Source of the DNA: Lates calcarifer | Taxonomy: Eukaryota; Chordata; Actinopteri; Centropomidae | Direction: 5' to 3' | DNA: 64,000 nt | Assembly (NCBI RefSeq): GCF_001640805.2 | Contig: NC_066835.1 | Coordinates: forward strand, 21,954,182-22,018,181 | Part shown: one piece after another, positions 23,317-35,000 of the stretch | How the letters are laid out: each line of letters begins with the position of its first letter | Numbering within the stretch: position 1 is the first letter of the stretch | Notes under the pieces: model-generated | The model's input: the letters and a program-made list of their open reading frames with translations, nothing else | The model's database searches: none | What the model was told of the DNA's origin: nothing | Translations under genes and position numbers: made by a program

Positions 23317-23874
23317 TCAGTTCCACCTCTCCTCCTCTGTGCTCCCCCTCCCTTCATCCCTCCATCCTCGGTCAGTCCATCTTTTCCTCCCGAAGCGGAA
23401 ACCGAATCCCCCTTTCTCTCGGCTGACGGCCTGGAGCCCCCCAATGATGGAGGTCAGAGCTTCATTCCTCTTCCCCCCATCCTCCCCTTCTCCTCCATCC
23501 TGATAGTACATGCTCTCCAGAGAGTGACCCCCAGGGAAGGGTGACAGCGGTCGGGCCATCAGGTCTCCTCTCTGGGCCCTTTTCAGCGCCTCATCCTCTT
23601 CCTCCTCCTCCCAGGACCCATCCTCTCTGGGATCCAGCAGCGCTCGCCAAGGGTCTTGATGCCCCTTGGCCCAGGCTTCAGGCTGGATGAGCCCTTCGTC
23701 CCTCTGGTCCTCCTGGAGGTGCAGCCGGGCAGACTCCAGCTCAGGTCCGTCTGCTGTGGGTAGTGGGCCGGTGGGGGAGAGGGGGTAGGATGTGACAGTC
23801 CGTGGGATGGGGCAGAGGAGGGTGAGGGAGAGGAGGGTGAGCTGAGAGGCACTGGGATGGAAAGATGGACTCAT
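23317..23874 (-). CDS. qrfp: QRFP (26RFa) neuropeptide precursor
   Basis: A 185-residue secreted precursor in one coding exon. The N-terminus has a hydrophobic leader (LTLLSLTLLCPIP, about residues 10-24). The mature peptide is near the C-terminus: after the dibasic KR comes NEALTSIIGG then LQAVSREKGGFGFRF, followed by the amidation Gly and RKR cleavage site. The ending GGFGFRF-amide is the signature of QRFP/26RFa (mammalian GGFSFRF), which acts on GPR103/QRFPR in feeding and neuroendocrine control. The predicted 25-mer starts with Asn, so it would not be pyroglutamylated at that site. A TTTTCAG acceptor abuts the ATG, so a 5' UTR exon lies upstream (donor at 24770). The precursor also has an acidic Glu run (EEEEEDE) in the spacer. 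Confidence 0.92.
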   Translation of the reverse strand: MSPSFHPSASQLTLLSLTLLCPIPRTVTSYPLSPTGPLPTADGPELESARLHLQEDQRDEGLIQPEAWAKGHQDPWRALLDPREDGSWEEEEEDEALKRAQRGDLMARPLSPFPGGHSLESMYYQDGGEGEDGGKRNEALTSIIGGLQAVSREKGGFGFRFGRKRWTDRGWRDEGRGSTEEERWN

Positions 23875-24769
23875 CTGAAAACAGAAACAGGGGAAATAAG
23901 TAAGTAGTCTGTTATTACTTTTTTCTCTTTCTTGCTTTCTTTCTAAACATCACCGGTCAAGACAGACGGTCGCCAACCCAGAGCCCGGATCTACCTGAAG
24001 CTTTTCCACTGTCACCAAGTGTCTGCTCATGGAGGAAAGTTGGGTCTCTATAAATGATACTACAGTCTCCTGCTCTATATGAAAAATGCTCTGAGACAAA
24101 TAAAGAAAATCAACTAGTTTAACATTAGATCTTAAGCAGGTGTAACAGAGATATTATTATTACAGTCAGAGAAAGGAAATCATTTAAAGAAATTATCAGA
24201 GAAATTGATTTAAAACATGCACTAATAACACAAACATGTACTTTTGTAGAGCTCAATCAACACTTCAGACTAAACATTTTTAATTTAATTGAAATCTAAT
24301 CTAATCAAATCAGAAGCTTTTGAGAAATCCTGCTGACAAGACAAAAGGCACATGCATTTAGAAACATAAAATATGCATCTGGACAGAAGATATTTTTTCC
24401 TTGAATAAAAATAAGCAGGTGTTGTTTGCAAAAAAATACAGAAATAACAAATGGTAAGTCTTTATCTTTCTTTATCCAACTACCATGAACCATGTAAATT
24501 TTGAGCAGCTGCTAAAGTCCGTCATGTTTGTCTTCCATAAGGCTCGTCTTAGAACGGTAAGATGGAATAATGTCATTCAGAAAGCTTTCAGTCGCCGGAC
24601 CTTCATCAGTGCAAATAAAAATAACAAATAAGACCTGTTGTAGCATCACTGAGCAACGTCTTAGCTGCATTAGTCACAAATAAATACATTAAAAACATTT
24701 TCTTAAAAGTTTAAAAGTAAACAAAAGGAAAAAAAACACAAAGAAATTCAGTTCAGTCCCATTTCTTAC

Positions 24770-24830
24770 CTTGTGTCACCGTCCAACTTGTATCTTCTCT
24801 AACATTCGTCGCCTCTGACCTTTTAAAAAA
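24770..24830 (-). promoter_or_regulatory. qrfp: Putative qrfp promoter and 5' UTR exon
   Basis: Minus strand: TATA-like TTTTTTAAAA (24830-24821), then a short non-coding exon ending in a strong donor CACAAG/GTAAGA (last exon base 24770). It would join the acceptor placed right before the qrfp ATG at 23874, leaving a 0.9-kb intron. Supported only by signals. Confidence 0.45.
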
Positions 24831-26352
24831 TTGTGTTCCCTCCACCTTCCTCCCCCCAGCCACCTTTAGGTCACCAGCCGCTGTCACCCATTGGTCCCTC
24901 ACCCCTCTGACGCACACACAGATACATGGTCAACTCTCATTAACCTTCATTCTTTCAGCTGAGAAACCCTGGTCCACTTCAGCAACAAGGTCCAACGAGA
25001 GTCGCTGCAATCAATGCTGCCTAATTGTGAAGGCAATTCACAAGGAAGAAGCAGCCAATTCATTAAAATGTTTCTGAGGGGAAAAAGTCTCCGGGAGAGA
25101 GAGGGGGAGGAGGGGAGGAGGCAGAGGGAGATAGTGACAGAGAGGAAGACGAGAGCAGTTTGTCATTGTAGATGTCATGAAGGTCGTCTCGCTGGGAAAA
25201 CACAGACACACCTGAAAGAATGTACGGGTTTTGAGGAAGCATCTTGTTGACAAACTGAACGAGGCTTGTGTCTGATTTAAATTACAGGTGATTGAAAAAC
25301 AGTTTCACAAAGCCAAAAGTAGAGTCTCCAGATTTTTAGTTTCCAGAGAGGATAAACAGTTTACCAAACCAAAGAGACAAACAGAAGCAGAACATCAGAG
25401 GCTGAAAGTAGCAAATGTTTGATTATTAGAATATTTGCTGATTCATTTTCATCTACCTGTAAACCCAGGGAGTTGGAGAATAAGCTGGTGGCTTGTGTTG
25501 CACAAAGACAGAACCTGGAGGACGGATGTGGTCAAACAGTTGATGGTTTATTCACCACTCAAGCGTAAAACAGAAACACCTCTATCACACAGGTAACAAC
25601 CTCTGTTAGAGTTAGAATCCTTCAGATTTACACAAAGTAAATCCCCATTTTTCAGTGTTTTTTCCGTTATAGACATGTAATTATTTCTCTGTGCAGTTGT
25701 TACTTTGCTGGATTTAAATTACCTTCACAAGCCTGAGGGATTCTCGATACAGGCTGTAATCCACTGCTACTGTTTGTAATTTGATCTGATTGATATCAGC
25801 CTCATTAGTTAGCCGACTGTTTGCTCTCCTACTGCTAACACAACATTTCCTACTGAGGTCTACGGAGGCCCTGAAAGACAAGAGAGATTTTTTTTTCCAG
25901 GATCATTTATCTTTTTCTTCCATCAGTGAAAACAGGTGATTTTTTTTGTTTTGTTTGTTTGTTTAAATCCTTCAAGGCAGCACAGAGATTTTAATCAAAA
26001 TAAAGGAAAATCTGAAAATAATTGAAAAGTGAATTCATTCAGTGGATAAAATGGAATTTAAACCCCATCGTTCTGGGTGACAGAGAAAAAACACCTGGAA
26101 GAAAACATGAGTGCTTTCAGTCCTGTCTTAACTGGGCTACCAGTGGTGCAGTTCAGCCTCTAGTGGTGAAACTGAGTATTACACAAACTCACCCACTTGC
26201 CTCTCAGGGCTTATGTAGTTATCCCTTCTACTGTTGCTTCACATTAAAGGTGTTCACCTGAAATCTTAAGGATTATAATTTAAACTTTTCTCTAATTTTG
26301 AAAAGCTATGTGATTGTCTCTTGAAGTGTTGAGGCAGTGTAAGGTCCCTCAC
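24831..26352. other. Intergenic region between qrfp and the LIM-homeobox gene
   Basis: Contains a purine-rich tract (about 25080-25155, GAGAGAGGGGGAGG-type) and otherwise unremarkable sequence. The part next to 26352 would include the 3' UTR of the LIM-homeobox gene; I cannot place its poly(A) site with confidence. No further exon recognised. Confidence 0.4.
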
Positions 26353-28594
26353 CTAGCAGTAATGTGGTCTAAAGGAACTATCAGGATCAGCTTCTCGCTC
26401 TGCTCCTCCTCCTGCCTCCCCAAAGTCCTCGTAGGCCTCCAGAGAGGAGATACCTGGTGCACTCTGGGAATTGTAGTCCAGGAAGAAGGCGGGGTTTTGC
26501 AGCTGAGGCTGGCTGATGGCCGGGCTGGGCGGCGTGTTGCTCAGCGGGGCGGTGAGCAGGGACAGCTGCAGGTGGTCGATGGTGCTGGTGGAGAAGGGCT
26601 GCGGTTGGTCCTGAGGGGAGCGGGCTGGGGGTGGGGAGGCGGTTGCCACGGTGACGCCTCTCAGGGGAGCAGAGGGCGAGTTGACCTGGGAGTCGTCTGT
26701 GCTGAGGGAGCGCCTCAGTTTGGCCCGAGCGTTTTGAAACCACACCTGAGGAAGTGTGTGATGTGTATGTGTGATGCTCCAGCTGTTCAGGATGATTCGA
26801 CCAATCAGACACATTTTAAATCTGTGACATCACCTGTCTGTCTCACCTGCAGGACTCTCTTGGGCAGGCCGGTCTTGTGAGCGAGGCAGGTCCAGTCTTT
26901 ACCGTCGGGGTTGTGCTTCTGGGCGAAATAAGACTCCAGCGCTCTGAGCTGCTCGCTGCGGAAACACGTCCTGATTCTCTTGGTCCGCCTGCGGGTCCGT
27001 CCGCCTGCCGCCGCCCGGTCATCCAGTCGTGGCTCTGGACTGCTGACAGACTCCTCCCCCTCACCTGACACCTGGTTTTGAGCTGTCCTCACACACACAT
27101 ACAGGCTGATTAATGTTAACTGGCTAAGAGCTTAGAACAAAGAAGGAGGTGGAGACCAAACATGGAGCTAAAAGAGAGGGAACGCTGGAGACAAACACCT
27201 CTCCACATGAAGCATCATGTGTCTCTGTAAAAGCTAGATGTGAAATAAGCAGCTGTTTGATAACAACTTCATCTAATCATGCATGATTTTCTCTGTTATC
27301 AGCTCCTCTTCCTCCATTTGGCCAAAAGAAAATCAGTCAGTGCAGCTTTAAAGTCCTTCACTGATAAAACAACCTCTTTTGTCTCCTACTGAATAATACT
27401 TTTGGGTTTTTATTGCTATAATAATCATCCTGTTTGGGTCATTTTTATGAATATACAGATCGACTGAACTAATCTAAGAAGTGACTTCAACCGTACTGAT
27501 CCTGTCCTACAGCTGACTAACAACAAAAATCATCATTCAGCTATTTAAAGCTGCATTTTTTATGTGCTGACAGAGAAATTTGCAAACCAGCTGCTGCTAT
27601 TGTTGATTAAACACAAACACACTCTCACCTTCGGTCAGATGTGGTTTGGGCTGAGGGTCGTGGGACGGTGGGACGCTGCCGTCTCCATGATAATGTGACT
27701 GACAGTAGAGGTTCTGGCCCTGCATGCAGTACAGGTTCCCAGGCATCAGTTTGATGTCACACTCCTGCAAAACGTGTTATTATCTGCATTAAATCTGCAC
27801 TGACACCACCACCGCTGCTCCACCCAGCTCTCATAAAACTAAACTCTGAGCGAACCTGGCAGGAGAAGCAGTGAGGATGGAAGGTCAGCTCACCGGACCT
27901 CATGACCAGAGCGGATGCAGGGATTGGCTGGAAGCAGCGAGCGCACTGACCACCACCAAACATCCTGACAACAACAACAACAACAACAAACTGAGTCAGT
28001 GTTTAAATGACAGAGACAGAGCTGGGCGGGTGAAGTGTCAGACCTGCAGTAGTCCTGCTGGCAGTAGATGTTTCCGTCCCTCCAGTAAAGCGACGGGTGT
28101 GTCTGCAGCTCACACTGACAGTGGCTGCAGCGGAGGCAGGCGCCGTGCCACACCCGGCCCGCAGCCAATAGGAAGAAGCGGTCGCACACCTGCTCACCGC
28201 AGCCGGCGCATATCATTGGCTCCTGGATGGACACGGCTGTCGGAGCCTGGGACAGATCGAGACACAGATTTTATTTCAGTAACCTCCTCGTGGTTGTACC
28301 CTTCCTTTGTGAGGTCACAATGACCTTTGACCTCTGACCACTAAAATCTGATCAGTTCATTTTTGAATCCTTAAAGGCAGACAGTGAACGCAGCACGACA
28401 TACTGACAACACTGAAGATGAATACTGCAGCTTTAATAAGCATCTTATCGTCTCACATTGTCTGCAGCAGCGCCTTCCTCCACCCCTGCTGGGCCTCCAC
28501 CGCCGCCGGCGCCCAGCTCCGACCCCTCCGCCTCGTCACCAAGGTCACTGCCATACAACAGGTCCTCCAGGGCTTGACTGTCTGGTGACATCAT
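26353..28594 (-). CDS. LIM-homeodomain transcription factor, LHX2/LHX9 (apterous) group
   Basis: Six minus-strand coding exons: 28594-28457, 28246-28044, 27964-27856, 27764-27629, 27064-26847, 26745-26353; 1197 bp, 398 aa, the length usual for LHX2/LHX9. LIM1 is residues 59-114 (C-A-G-C, then H-x2-C-x2-C-x2-C), LIM2 121-174 (C-A-R-C, H-x2-C-x2-C-x2-C), homeodomain about 221-280 (TKRIRTCF, KHNPDGKD, KTGLPKRVLQVWFQNARAK). The phrases HNPD-KD and KRVLQVWFQNARAK identify the LHX2/LHX9 group rather than LMX1, LHX1/5 or LHX6/8. An intron splits the homeodomain before VWF. The N-terminus (46 acidic/Gly-rich residues) and C-terminal tail do not resemble LHX2 or LHX9. It acts in the nucleus on homeobox sites and binds LDB cofactors through its LIM domains (family knowledge). 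Confidence 0.93.
28312..28333. repeat. Dispersed repeat with ERE palindrome and DR1, in LIM-homeobox intron 1
   Basis: AGGTCA-CAA-TGACCT-T-TGACCT: again a perfect ERE-type palindrome overlapping a DR1, with flanks like those at 8395-8416 (TTTGT-AGGTCAC, CCTCTGACCAC). It lies between coding exons 1 and 2. It is probably repeat-derived; regulatory use is untested. Confidence 0.6.
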
Positions 28595-29526
28595 GATTGT
28601 CCTGAGGAGGCAGAGGGGGTAATTATCAGCCCTCTCTAGAATCACAGGCCTCGTTAGAGAACTAAAAACAGACTCGTTTAACGTCTTTATTAATAAACAA
28701 CAACAGCAACAAGTGTTGGGGTCAGAGCATCTGCACAAAGGCCACATTCATTCTGTTTGTTCTCCTCTTCTTCCTTCACATTTTATTTGGACACTTTTCA
28801 CTGACTTTAAAGGTTTGACAGACTCATTTTAGCATCTTTACCTCCGTCTCTTTTAGAACCGACTTTATAACTTCTGACCAGTTTAAGACTCTGGATGTCA
28901 TCACACCTCTGTTTTTTGTTGCGCCACTTTTTTAACTGACATATTTTATTCTCTATTCTGTTTCACTGTATTTTAAACTGTTAGTTTGCAACCAATTCAT
29001 CTGTAATTCTGTATTTCACATGCTCCTCTTGTCCTTTGTTTTTTAGTATGAGAACTGATTTGATGTTTTAGGTTTTTATCTGCAGTTTTACTTTTATTCT
29101 TTAGTATTCTCTGTACTTCACTTTTTTTTCTCTTTTAGTTTCTTGTCAACACATTTTTTCTACAGTTTACTTTTATATGTTCACATGTTCTTGTGCTTCT
29201 TTTGTGTTTTGGTGAGTCAAAGATAACCTCCAACACTGGTGGACAATCAGGCTGTAACTCTATTACATAACTATAACTATAACTAGAGCTGAATGACTGG
29301 TTGATCTGCAGCTGCTTTGATAATTAAATAATTAGTTGCTTGAGACATTTTTTAAGCAAGAAAACCAAACAATGACTGATTCCATTGTCTTAAGTTTGAG
29401 GATTTTCTGCAGAAGAGACATTTAGAGACATCAGCTTTGTCTTTAAACTACTAATTGAGACAATACTCAGCAGATTGATCAGTAATTAAACTAATCATTT
29501 GTTAGGAATATAAAAGAGGAGCTTAC

Positions 29527-29851
29527 CTGTCTCTGTATTAACTCCTTAAACACCACCACACTGCATAAAGTTGTAGTGTTTCTGCGGCTCTGTTACGTCC
29601 TGAGTTTCTCTCTGCTCCTCAGCGTCTCCCTGTTTTGACAGATCTGCCTCCACCTGAGCTCCTCTCCCTCCTCCAGGTGTCTCTGCAGCCTCCCGTCCTG
29701 TGGTTTTGGGATCAGTTTCGCTCTCCCAGCCGCTGACCTGAGATCTGCCTCCACCTCTCCCTCCACCAATCACCTCCCCAGCATCTGATCTGACAGCAGG
29801 AACAGCACCTGCCCCGCCTCGTCGGCTGCCCCCAGGTGACGTCCGGGCACG
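29527..29851 (-). promoter_or_regulatory. Putative 5' UTR exon of the LIM-homeobox gene
   Basis: A strong donor GAGACAG/GTAAGC ends at 29527 on the minus strand, and a good acceptor (pyrimidine run then CTCAG, AG at 28603-28602) lies 8 bases before the ATG at 28594. The intervening exon body is GC-rich with an in-frame stop, so it is non-coding or carries an upstream frame. Its 5' limit (possibly an acceptor TTTACAG near 29852) is uncertain. Confidence 0.35.
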
Positions 29852-31813
29852 CACCTGTAAACAGGAGGCCCAGGTGGCTCAGGGATGCAGGTAAGAACTG
29901 ATATGATTGGCCACCTGGTGAGCAGATGGGTGGGAGGGCGGAGGTGGGGGCTGCACCCTGGGGACCAATTAAAAAAAACAAAGGGTGTTTAAAAAGGACA
30001 TCTGGGATCTGCAGCGGAGGAAGAAAAGACGAACATCGATCCCCCGGCTGTTTGTCTTCTTCCATGTGACCTTTTCTCCCTGTTTAACTGAAGAAACATG
30101 GCTGACAGCACCGCTCACAGACTGGAGGGGATTATTATTATATCTCAGCTTGTGTCCATGATAAGACACAAGGTCCATGAAGCTCATTTACCTTATCTTC
30201 CCTTCATTCATTTTTAGTCCGTTTCCCTCACAAATAAGCAGCTTTTTCATTAATTGTTCAGTGTTTGATTTATATACATATAATTCTGTTGTCACCTCAT
30301 TTCTGACACCAAATCTGTTAGCAGGTCAAATGTGAAGTTCTGTTAAAGTATTTTGTGTGCACTGAAATAAACAATGAGTGATTCAATGTCCTCAGTGTTT
30401 CAGAACTTACAGGAGGAGACACAGACCATGTGTTCTGTCTGACAGAGGAAACAGCAGGGGGCGCTGCCGAGCTGTAGAACAGAGATCCACCACAGAATCT
30501 CTGCAGGAATCAAACATTCAGATCCTGTGTTTGGTTTGATTTGATCAGAAACTGTAAGTACATTTTCTCTAACAAAGCAGCACCTGTTGTCAGATAGAAC
30601 AAATAAAAGCCACAGGATGAAATCAGAAATACATCAAGATAAAAACAAAGTTGTTTATTAAACATTCTGGAGACACAAAGTTTCTGCTCCATCAGCAACA
30701 AATTACTCTGTATAACAGCGATTCTTTGGCCTCTGGCTCTGCTCGGTCCGATGTCAGATAATGCAGCGTGTAGTGTGTTATTCATTTACATCATCATGAA
30801 GACAAATGTGCTGCGAACATCAGCTTCATTTACAGGGTTAAAAAGAGGCCGAAGCTCACAGACTCATTCATAGGTTTTAACAGAGGAAACAGACAAACAG
30901 ACGAATGAAGACATGAGGCAAACACATGTCGGCGTTTGATGATCGGCTGAACAGAATCACACCTACAGGATTTTACATTTTCTGCTGTGCATCAAATTCT
31001 TCACACGTCCACATAATGGTGATAAAAAAAAAACACATTTCTGGATTTTTAAAACTCTGATTCAAATATTTTTGAGTTTCAAATTAGAACAACCACATCC
31101 ACCCAGTTTGACTATAAATGTGTTTGCCTGATGTTGTTGTCTGTTTTGACTCAGATGAAGACGAACCTGTGGCTCTTTGGTGCTGTTGACGGCCGCTGTG
31201 TTCACGTCATGTGGTCTGGTGGGCAGATATGGGAAAGACTGTGCTGTTAATGACTTGTTCACATCATCTCTGAGTGATCACAGAGGGGGTCTGAGCATTT
31301 ATAATAAAACACCACATCTATTAAACGAGGGTGAGGCGTCCATATTTGTTTTAGGACGTTCCAAGTTGGATATATTGGATGGATGTTGACGTGAAAACTG
31401 TTTACAAGTGGGAAACTAATAATTCCGACATGACATGAACGCAGCATTAATCCCTTTTTAACCCCTGGAAGTTTGCTGTCCTCGAGTTGAAGTTAAACTG
31501 CGTTAGGTTGGGGAAGTTTCAGATATTTGAGGAAATGTTTTTAGCATAAATTGGGTGAACTGGCCCTTTAAATATAGAGAAAGTATCTTTAAAGAGCAAA
31601 AGATAAAAATGAAGAAACTGTACAATCAACAGTAATATACTGATAACTGACCTCTATACACATGAAAAAATACGTCTTCATCTCTTCTCAGGTGAGAGCG
31701 AGGCTCTCTGTTAGAATGAGTGTGTGTGTGTGTTAATGTGCTCACATGTGTGTGTGTTTGCACATGTATAGACACACTGCTGTCCATGCATGTGTTTAGC
31801 AGTTCATTATTCA
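29852..31813. other. Intergenic region between LIM-homeobox gene and tenascin 3' end
   Basis: The 5' flank of the LIM-homeobox gene and the tenascin 3' UTR meet here. One minus-strand AATAAA (30659-30654) could end the tenascin transcript 1.2 kb past its stop. Short TG tracts lie at about 31718-31760. No other exon recognised. Confidence 0.4.
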
Positions 31814-31833
31814 TCTCTCTCTCTCTCTCTCTC
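31814..31833. repeat. (TC)10 tract abutting the tenascin stop codon
   Basis: On the minus strand the TGA stop (31834-31832) runs straight into GAGAGA. It is complementary to the CU tract that precedes the same exon (31933-32004). Confidence 0.95.
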
Positions 31834-31930
31834 AGTCGCTGGCTCGAGGACTGAAGGATGCTGGTCTCATCTTCATCTCAGTGAACGGGATGGAGAAGTC
31901 CTTTCCTTTCCAGGTGGTCCAGATCACACC

Positions 31931-32007
<77 letters not shown>

Positions 32008-35000
32008 TTACATTAAAAGTCTTTGAGGAGAGAGATGGATGACTGGAGTCCATCTATCGACGCCAGGTTTTTAGTCTGCATTTAGTTTTAATTATTTATC
32101 TATTTATCTGCTGAATGTGAAACTATTGATTCCTACAGAGACAGAGTTTTTTATTTAAGAGTAAGTTTAACCAGAAACATCTCTATATATCACTACCAGA
32201 CTCCATTGAAAAAAACTGGAATTTTACAGAGCAGCACACAGGAGCTGGTGAAACACCACTGCCTCCATCTGTTTGTTTGCTTGTTTTTATTGTGTGGTAC
32301 TTTTACTTCAGAAAGTTTCTGAATCCTTCTTCCACCACACAATAACTCAAACACACTAACAGATGGAGGCAGTGGTATTCCAGCAGCTCCTGTGTTCTGT
32401 GAGTTAAAACCCTGTTTTTATGAATGGAGTCTGGTAGAGATATATAGAGATGTTTCTGGTTAAACTAACAGGATCTTCCTCTTTAATAAAAAGCTCTGTC
32501 TCTGTAGGAATCCTATCATAATACTGTCAGACACTGAGAAGAACAATCTGAGTCTTTCAGTGACAAAAACAAGAACTTTAGTGGACGTACTTTAATGTGG
32601 ACAAATGTCCATTGGGTTATATTACAGCAGCTGTTCACAGTGGCTGGTTACAATCAATCCTGCACTGATTTCAAAGATTTTAGTCCCTATTATTCATTTA
32701 CACCACAAAACATGGGAAAATTAGGATAAAAAAATACCAGAGTTATTAATTTAATTTAATTTAAGCCTCTTTTTAGCCGTGTACTACCTGGGACAACATG
32801 GTAAAAAAACTGCAGCTGCAGATGTGAGTTTGTAATCAGAGGTTACCTGGTGTTTGACGTCGATGCCGTAGAGGCCGTTGAGGTTCGCCTCGTGGCAGTT
32901 TTTGTACCACCAGCCTCCCCGGTATGACATGGCACAGCGGGTGATGAACGGAGCTGGGTCCCGGTCTTTGGTGGAGAAGATCCGGTCGTTGTGGTAAGTG
33001 AGAGAGTCGCCTGAAACACAGAGGAGACACATAATAAAGTCCCAGCAGGATATTTTACACTAATTTCCTCCATGTTGTTGCTGTTATCAGCAGGTTTTCA
33101 GATGATGCTGGTTCCTCTCACCTGCAGTGCCGTTGAATCCGCCCACAGTCAGTTTGTAGTTCCTCTTGGCCACCTCAAACGTCGAGTACTTGGCGTATGC
33201 TGACTCAGCTCCGTCTCGAAGGTCGACACGCAGACTCATCTTGGTCATTGCTGTCAGGTTGTGGAGGTTATTGAGGCCTGAAGGAGCAGGAGTTCAATCA
33301 CATCAGTCTCAGATGGCTTTGTGTTTAACTGTGTTTAATTTTACTTTATTATGCCTTGGTGCTGGTGACATGTTTTTGGGTTGTCCGTCCGTCCATCCCA
33401 TCACTGTGAACAACGTATCTCAGGAACACCTTAAGGGAATTTCTTCAAATTTGGTACAAAAGTTTACTTGGTCTCAAGGATGAACTCACTAGACTTTGGT
33501 GGTCAAAGATCAAAGGTCAAGGCCACTATACCTGCATGAAACATGTTGTTGGCCATAACTCTAAGAATTCACAAACTAATTAACTGCAGCTGGACTGTGG
33601 CAATCCTAGTGTTAATATAACTTAATTCAGTCTGTATTTATTGGGTTTAACTTTCCTTTACTCTATGAAAAGAAATTAAAAACACACCAAAATATAAATT
33701 CCAGATTCTGTTACAGCACCAAAAAGTGCTTATCAGTGCTCTCTAGTGGACAAACTATGTACCAATGACACCATTTCCAAATGACCTGTACTGTAATTTC
33801 TCATATACAGAGATACTGAAATATCTGCTAAGGCTAATATCAGCCTGGATGATTCACTGGTCTATATCACTATGTCTGTTCTGTTGGCACATTGGCTTCT
33901 CCTGGAAAATAAACCAGGTCAAATTCATGCATTTAAAACACTGCTATTGACTTAAATTTGACCCCCATTTTTTGCTATAAACCTGCAGTAATTGATCACT
34001 TTTACTGTGAAGTGACTGTATTCTCTCTCACCGAGCCAAAACTCCCCATTCAGGTCTCCGAATCCTTTGGCGTAATCCTTCCAGCCTCGGAAGAAATCCA
34101 CCGAGCCGTCCTTCCTCCTCTGGAACACCTGCAGGAGAGGACCAGGTTATACCAGGAATATAAATCCGAGGCTGAGAGTTTTCACTGTGAGATCAGGACT
34201 GAGGATGTTACCGTACCGTCCAGCCTCCTCCATCCGTCTCCATGTCACAGTAAACCATCAGCGGCGTCCCCTGTTTCCCCTGAGGGAAAATCTCCACCTC
34301 GCCCGATGTTGTGATGCCGTTCAGCAGCTCCTGAGAGCAGTCGGTGGGGAAGGGGAACCTCAGGGTGCCTGAGGAAGAAGGAGGAAGGAAGAAGAACATG
34401 AGAAGCGCGGCAGAGAGTTTAACCCTTTATTAATTAGATAATAAAAAGACTTGTACCGGTGGTGAACTCTGTGGAGATGGCGGTGGTGTATCGGCCTCCA
34501 GCCTCCGCCTGTAGCTGCACCCTGTACTTAGATCCAGGGTGAAGTCTGGTCAGGTTGTACTCTGTCACTGAGGCATCCACTATCACTTCCTGTTGAGGAA
34601 AAACCAGGAGTTTAAGTAGAGGAAAGGAACAGACTACTTATTACAGACTGCTTTATGAATTTGTAAATCTTTTTTTCCATTATTTTTTAACAATATTTGT
34701 GAGTGGAGGGAATAGAGACAATTCAACTCAAATAAGCCTTAAAATTAGCATAAAATTATAAAGGTCTTTCTTGGAAACATACAAGTAATATTACCGTACT
34801 TAAAAATAACATGTTGCAGGTAACATCTTCTCAAACAATTAGAAAATAAAGAACTGTTTTTATCTTAACTGTCAAGTTGCTAAAGTTTTTTTCCCTGATC
34901 CTAAACAAAAATCTCACCTTCATTTTGTGACCCTCAGTCTGATAGGTCAGCCTGTATCTCCCAGCAGGCTTTGAGGGTGGTTTCCATGACAACAAGGCAG

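Larger units (their letters stand above)
31832..34368 (-). other. tnxb: Tenascin fibrinogen-like domain exons
   Basis: Exons 34368-34217, 34128-34032, 33277-33122, 33010-32847 and 31930-31832 encode a complete C-terminal FBG domain: [92 protein letters not shown], then [19 protein letters not shown] and stop. Cysteines and the aromatic core are intact. The donor at 34217 is the first of two GT candidates (GTACGG then GTAACA); only the first keeps the frame. Confidence 0.95.

Noticed and set aside
26314..26880. 188-residue plus-strand open frame
   Set aside because: Overlaps the homeodomain exons in antisense; no family features.
26353..28594. LMX1 identity for the LIM-homeobox gene
   Set aside because: The MHC-paralogon context first suggested LMX1, but the homeodomain has HNPD-KD and KRVLQVWFQNARAK, which are LHX2/LHX9 features; LMX1 has QVWFQNQRAK.
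31790..32026. Arg-Glu repeat protein
   Set aside because: Translation of the (GA)36 microsatellite.
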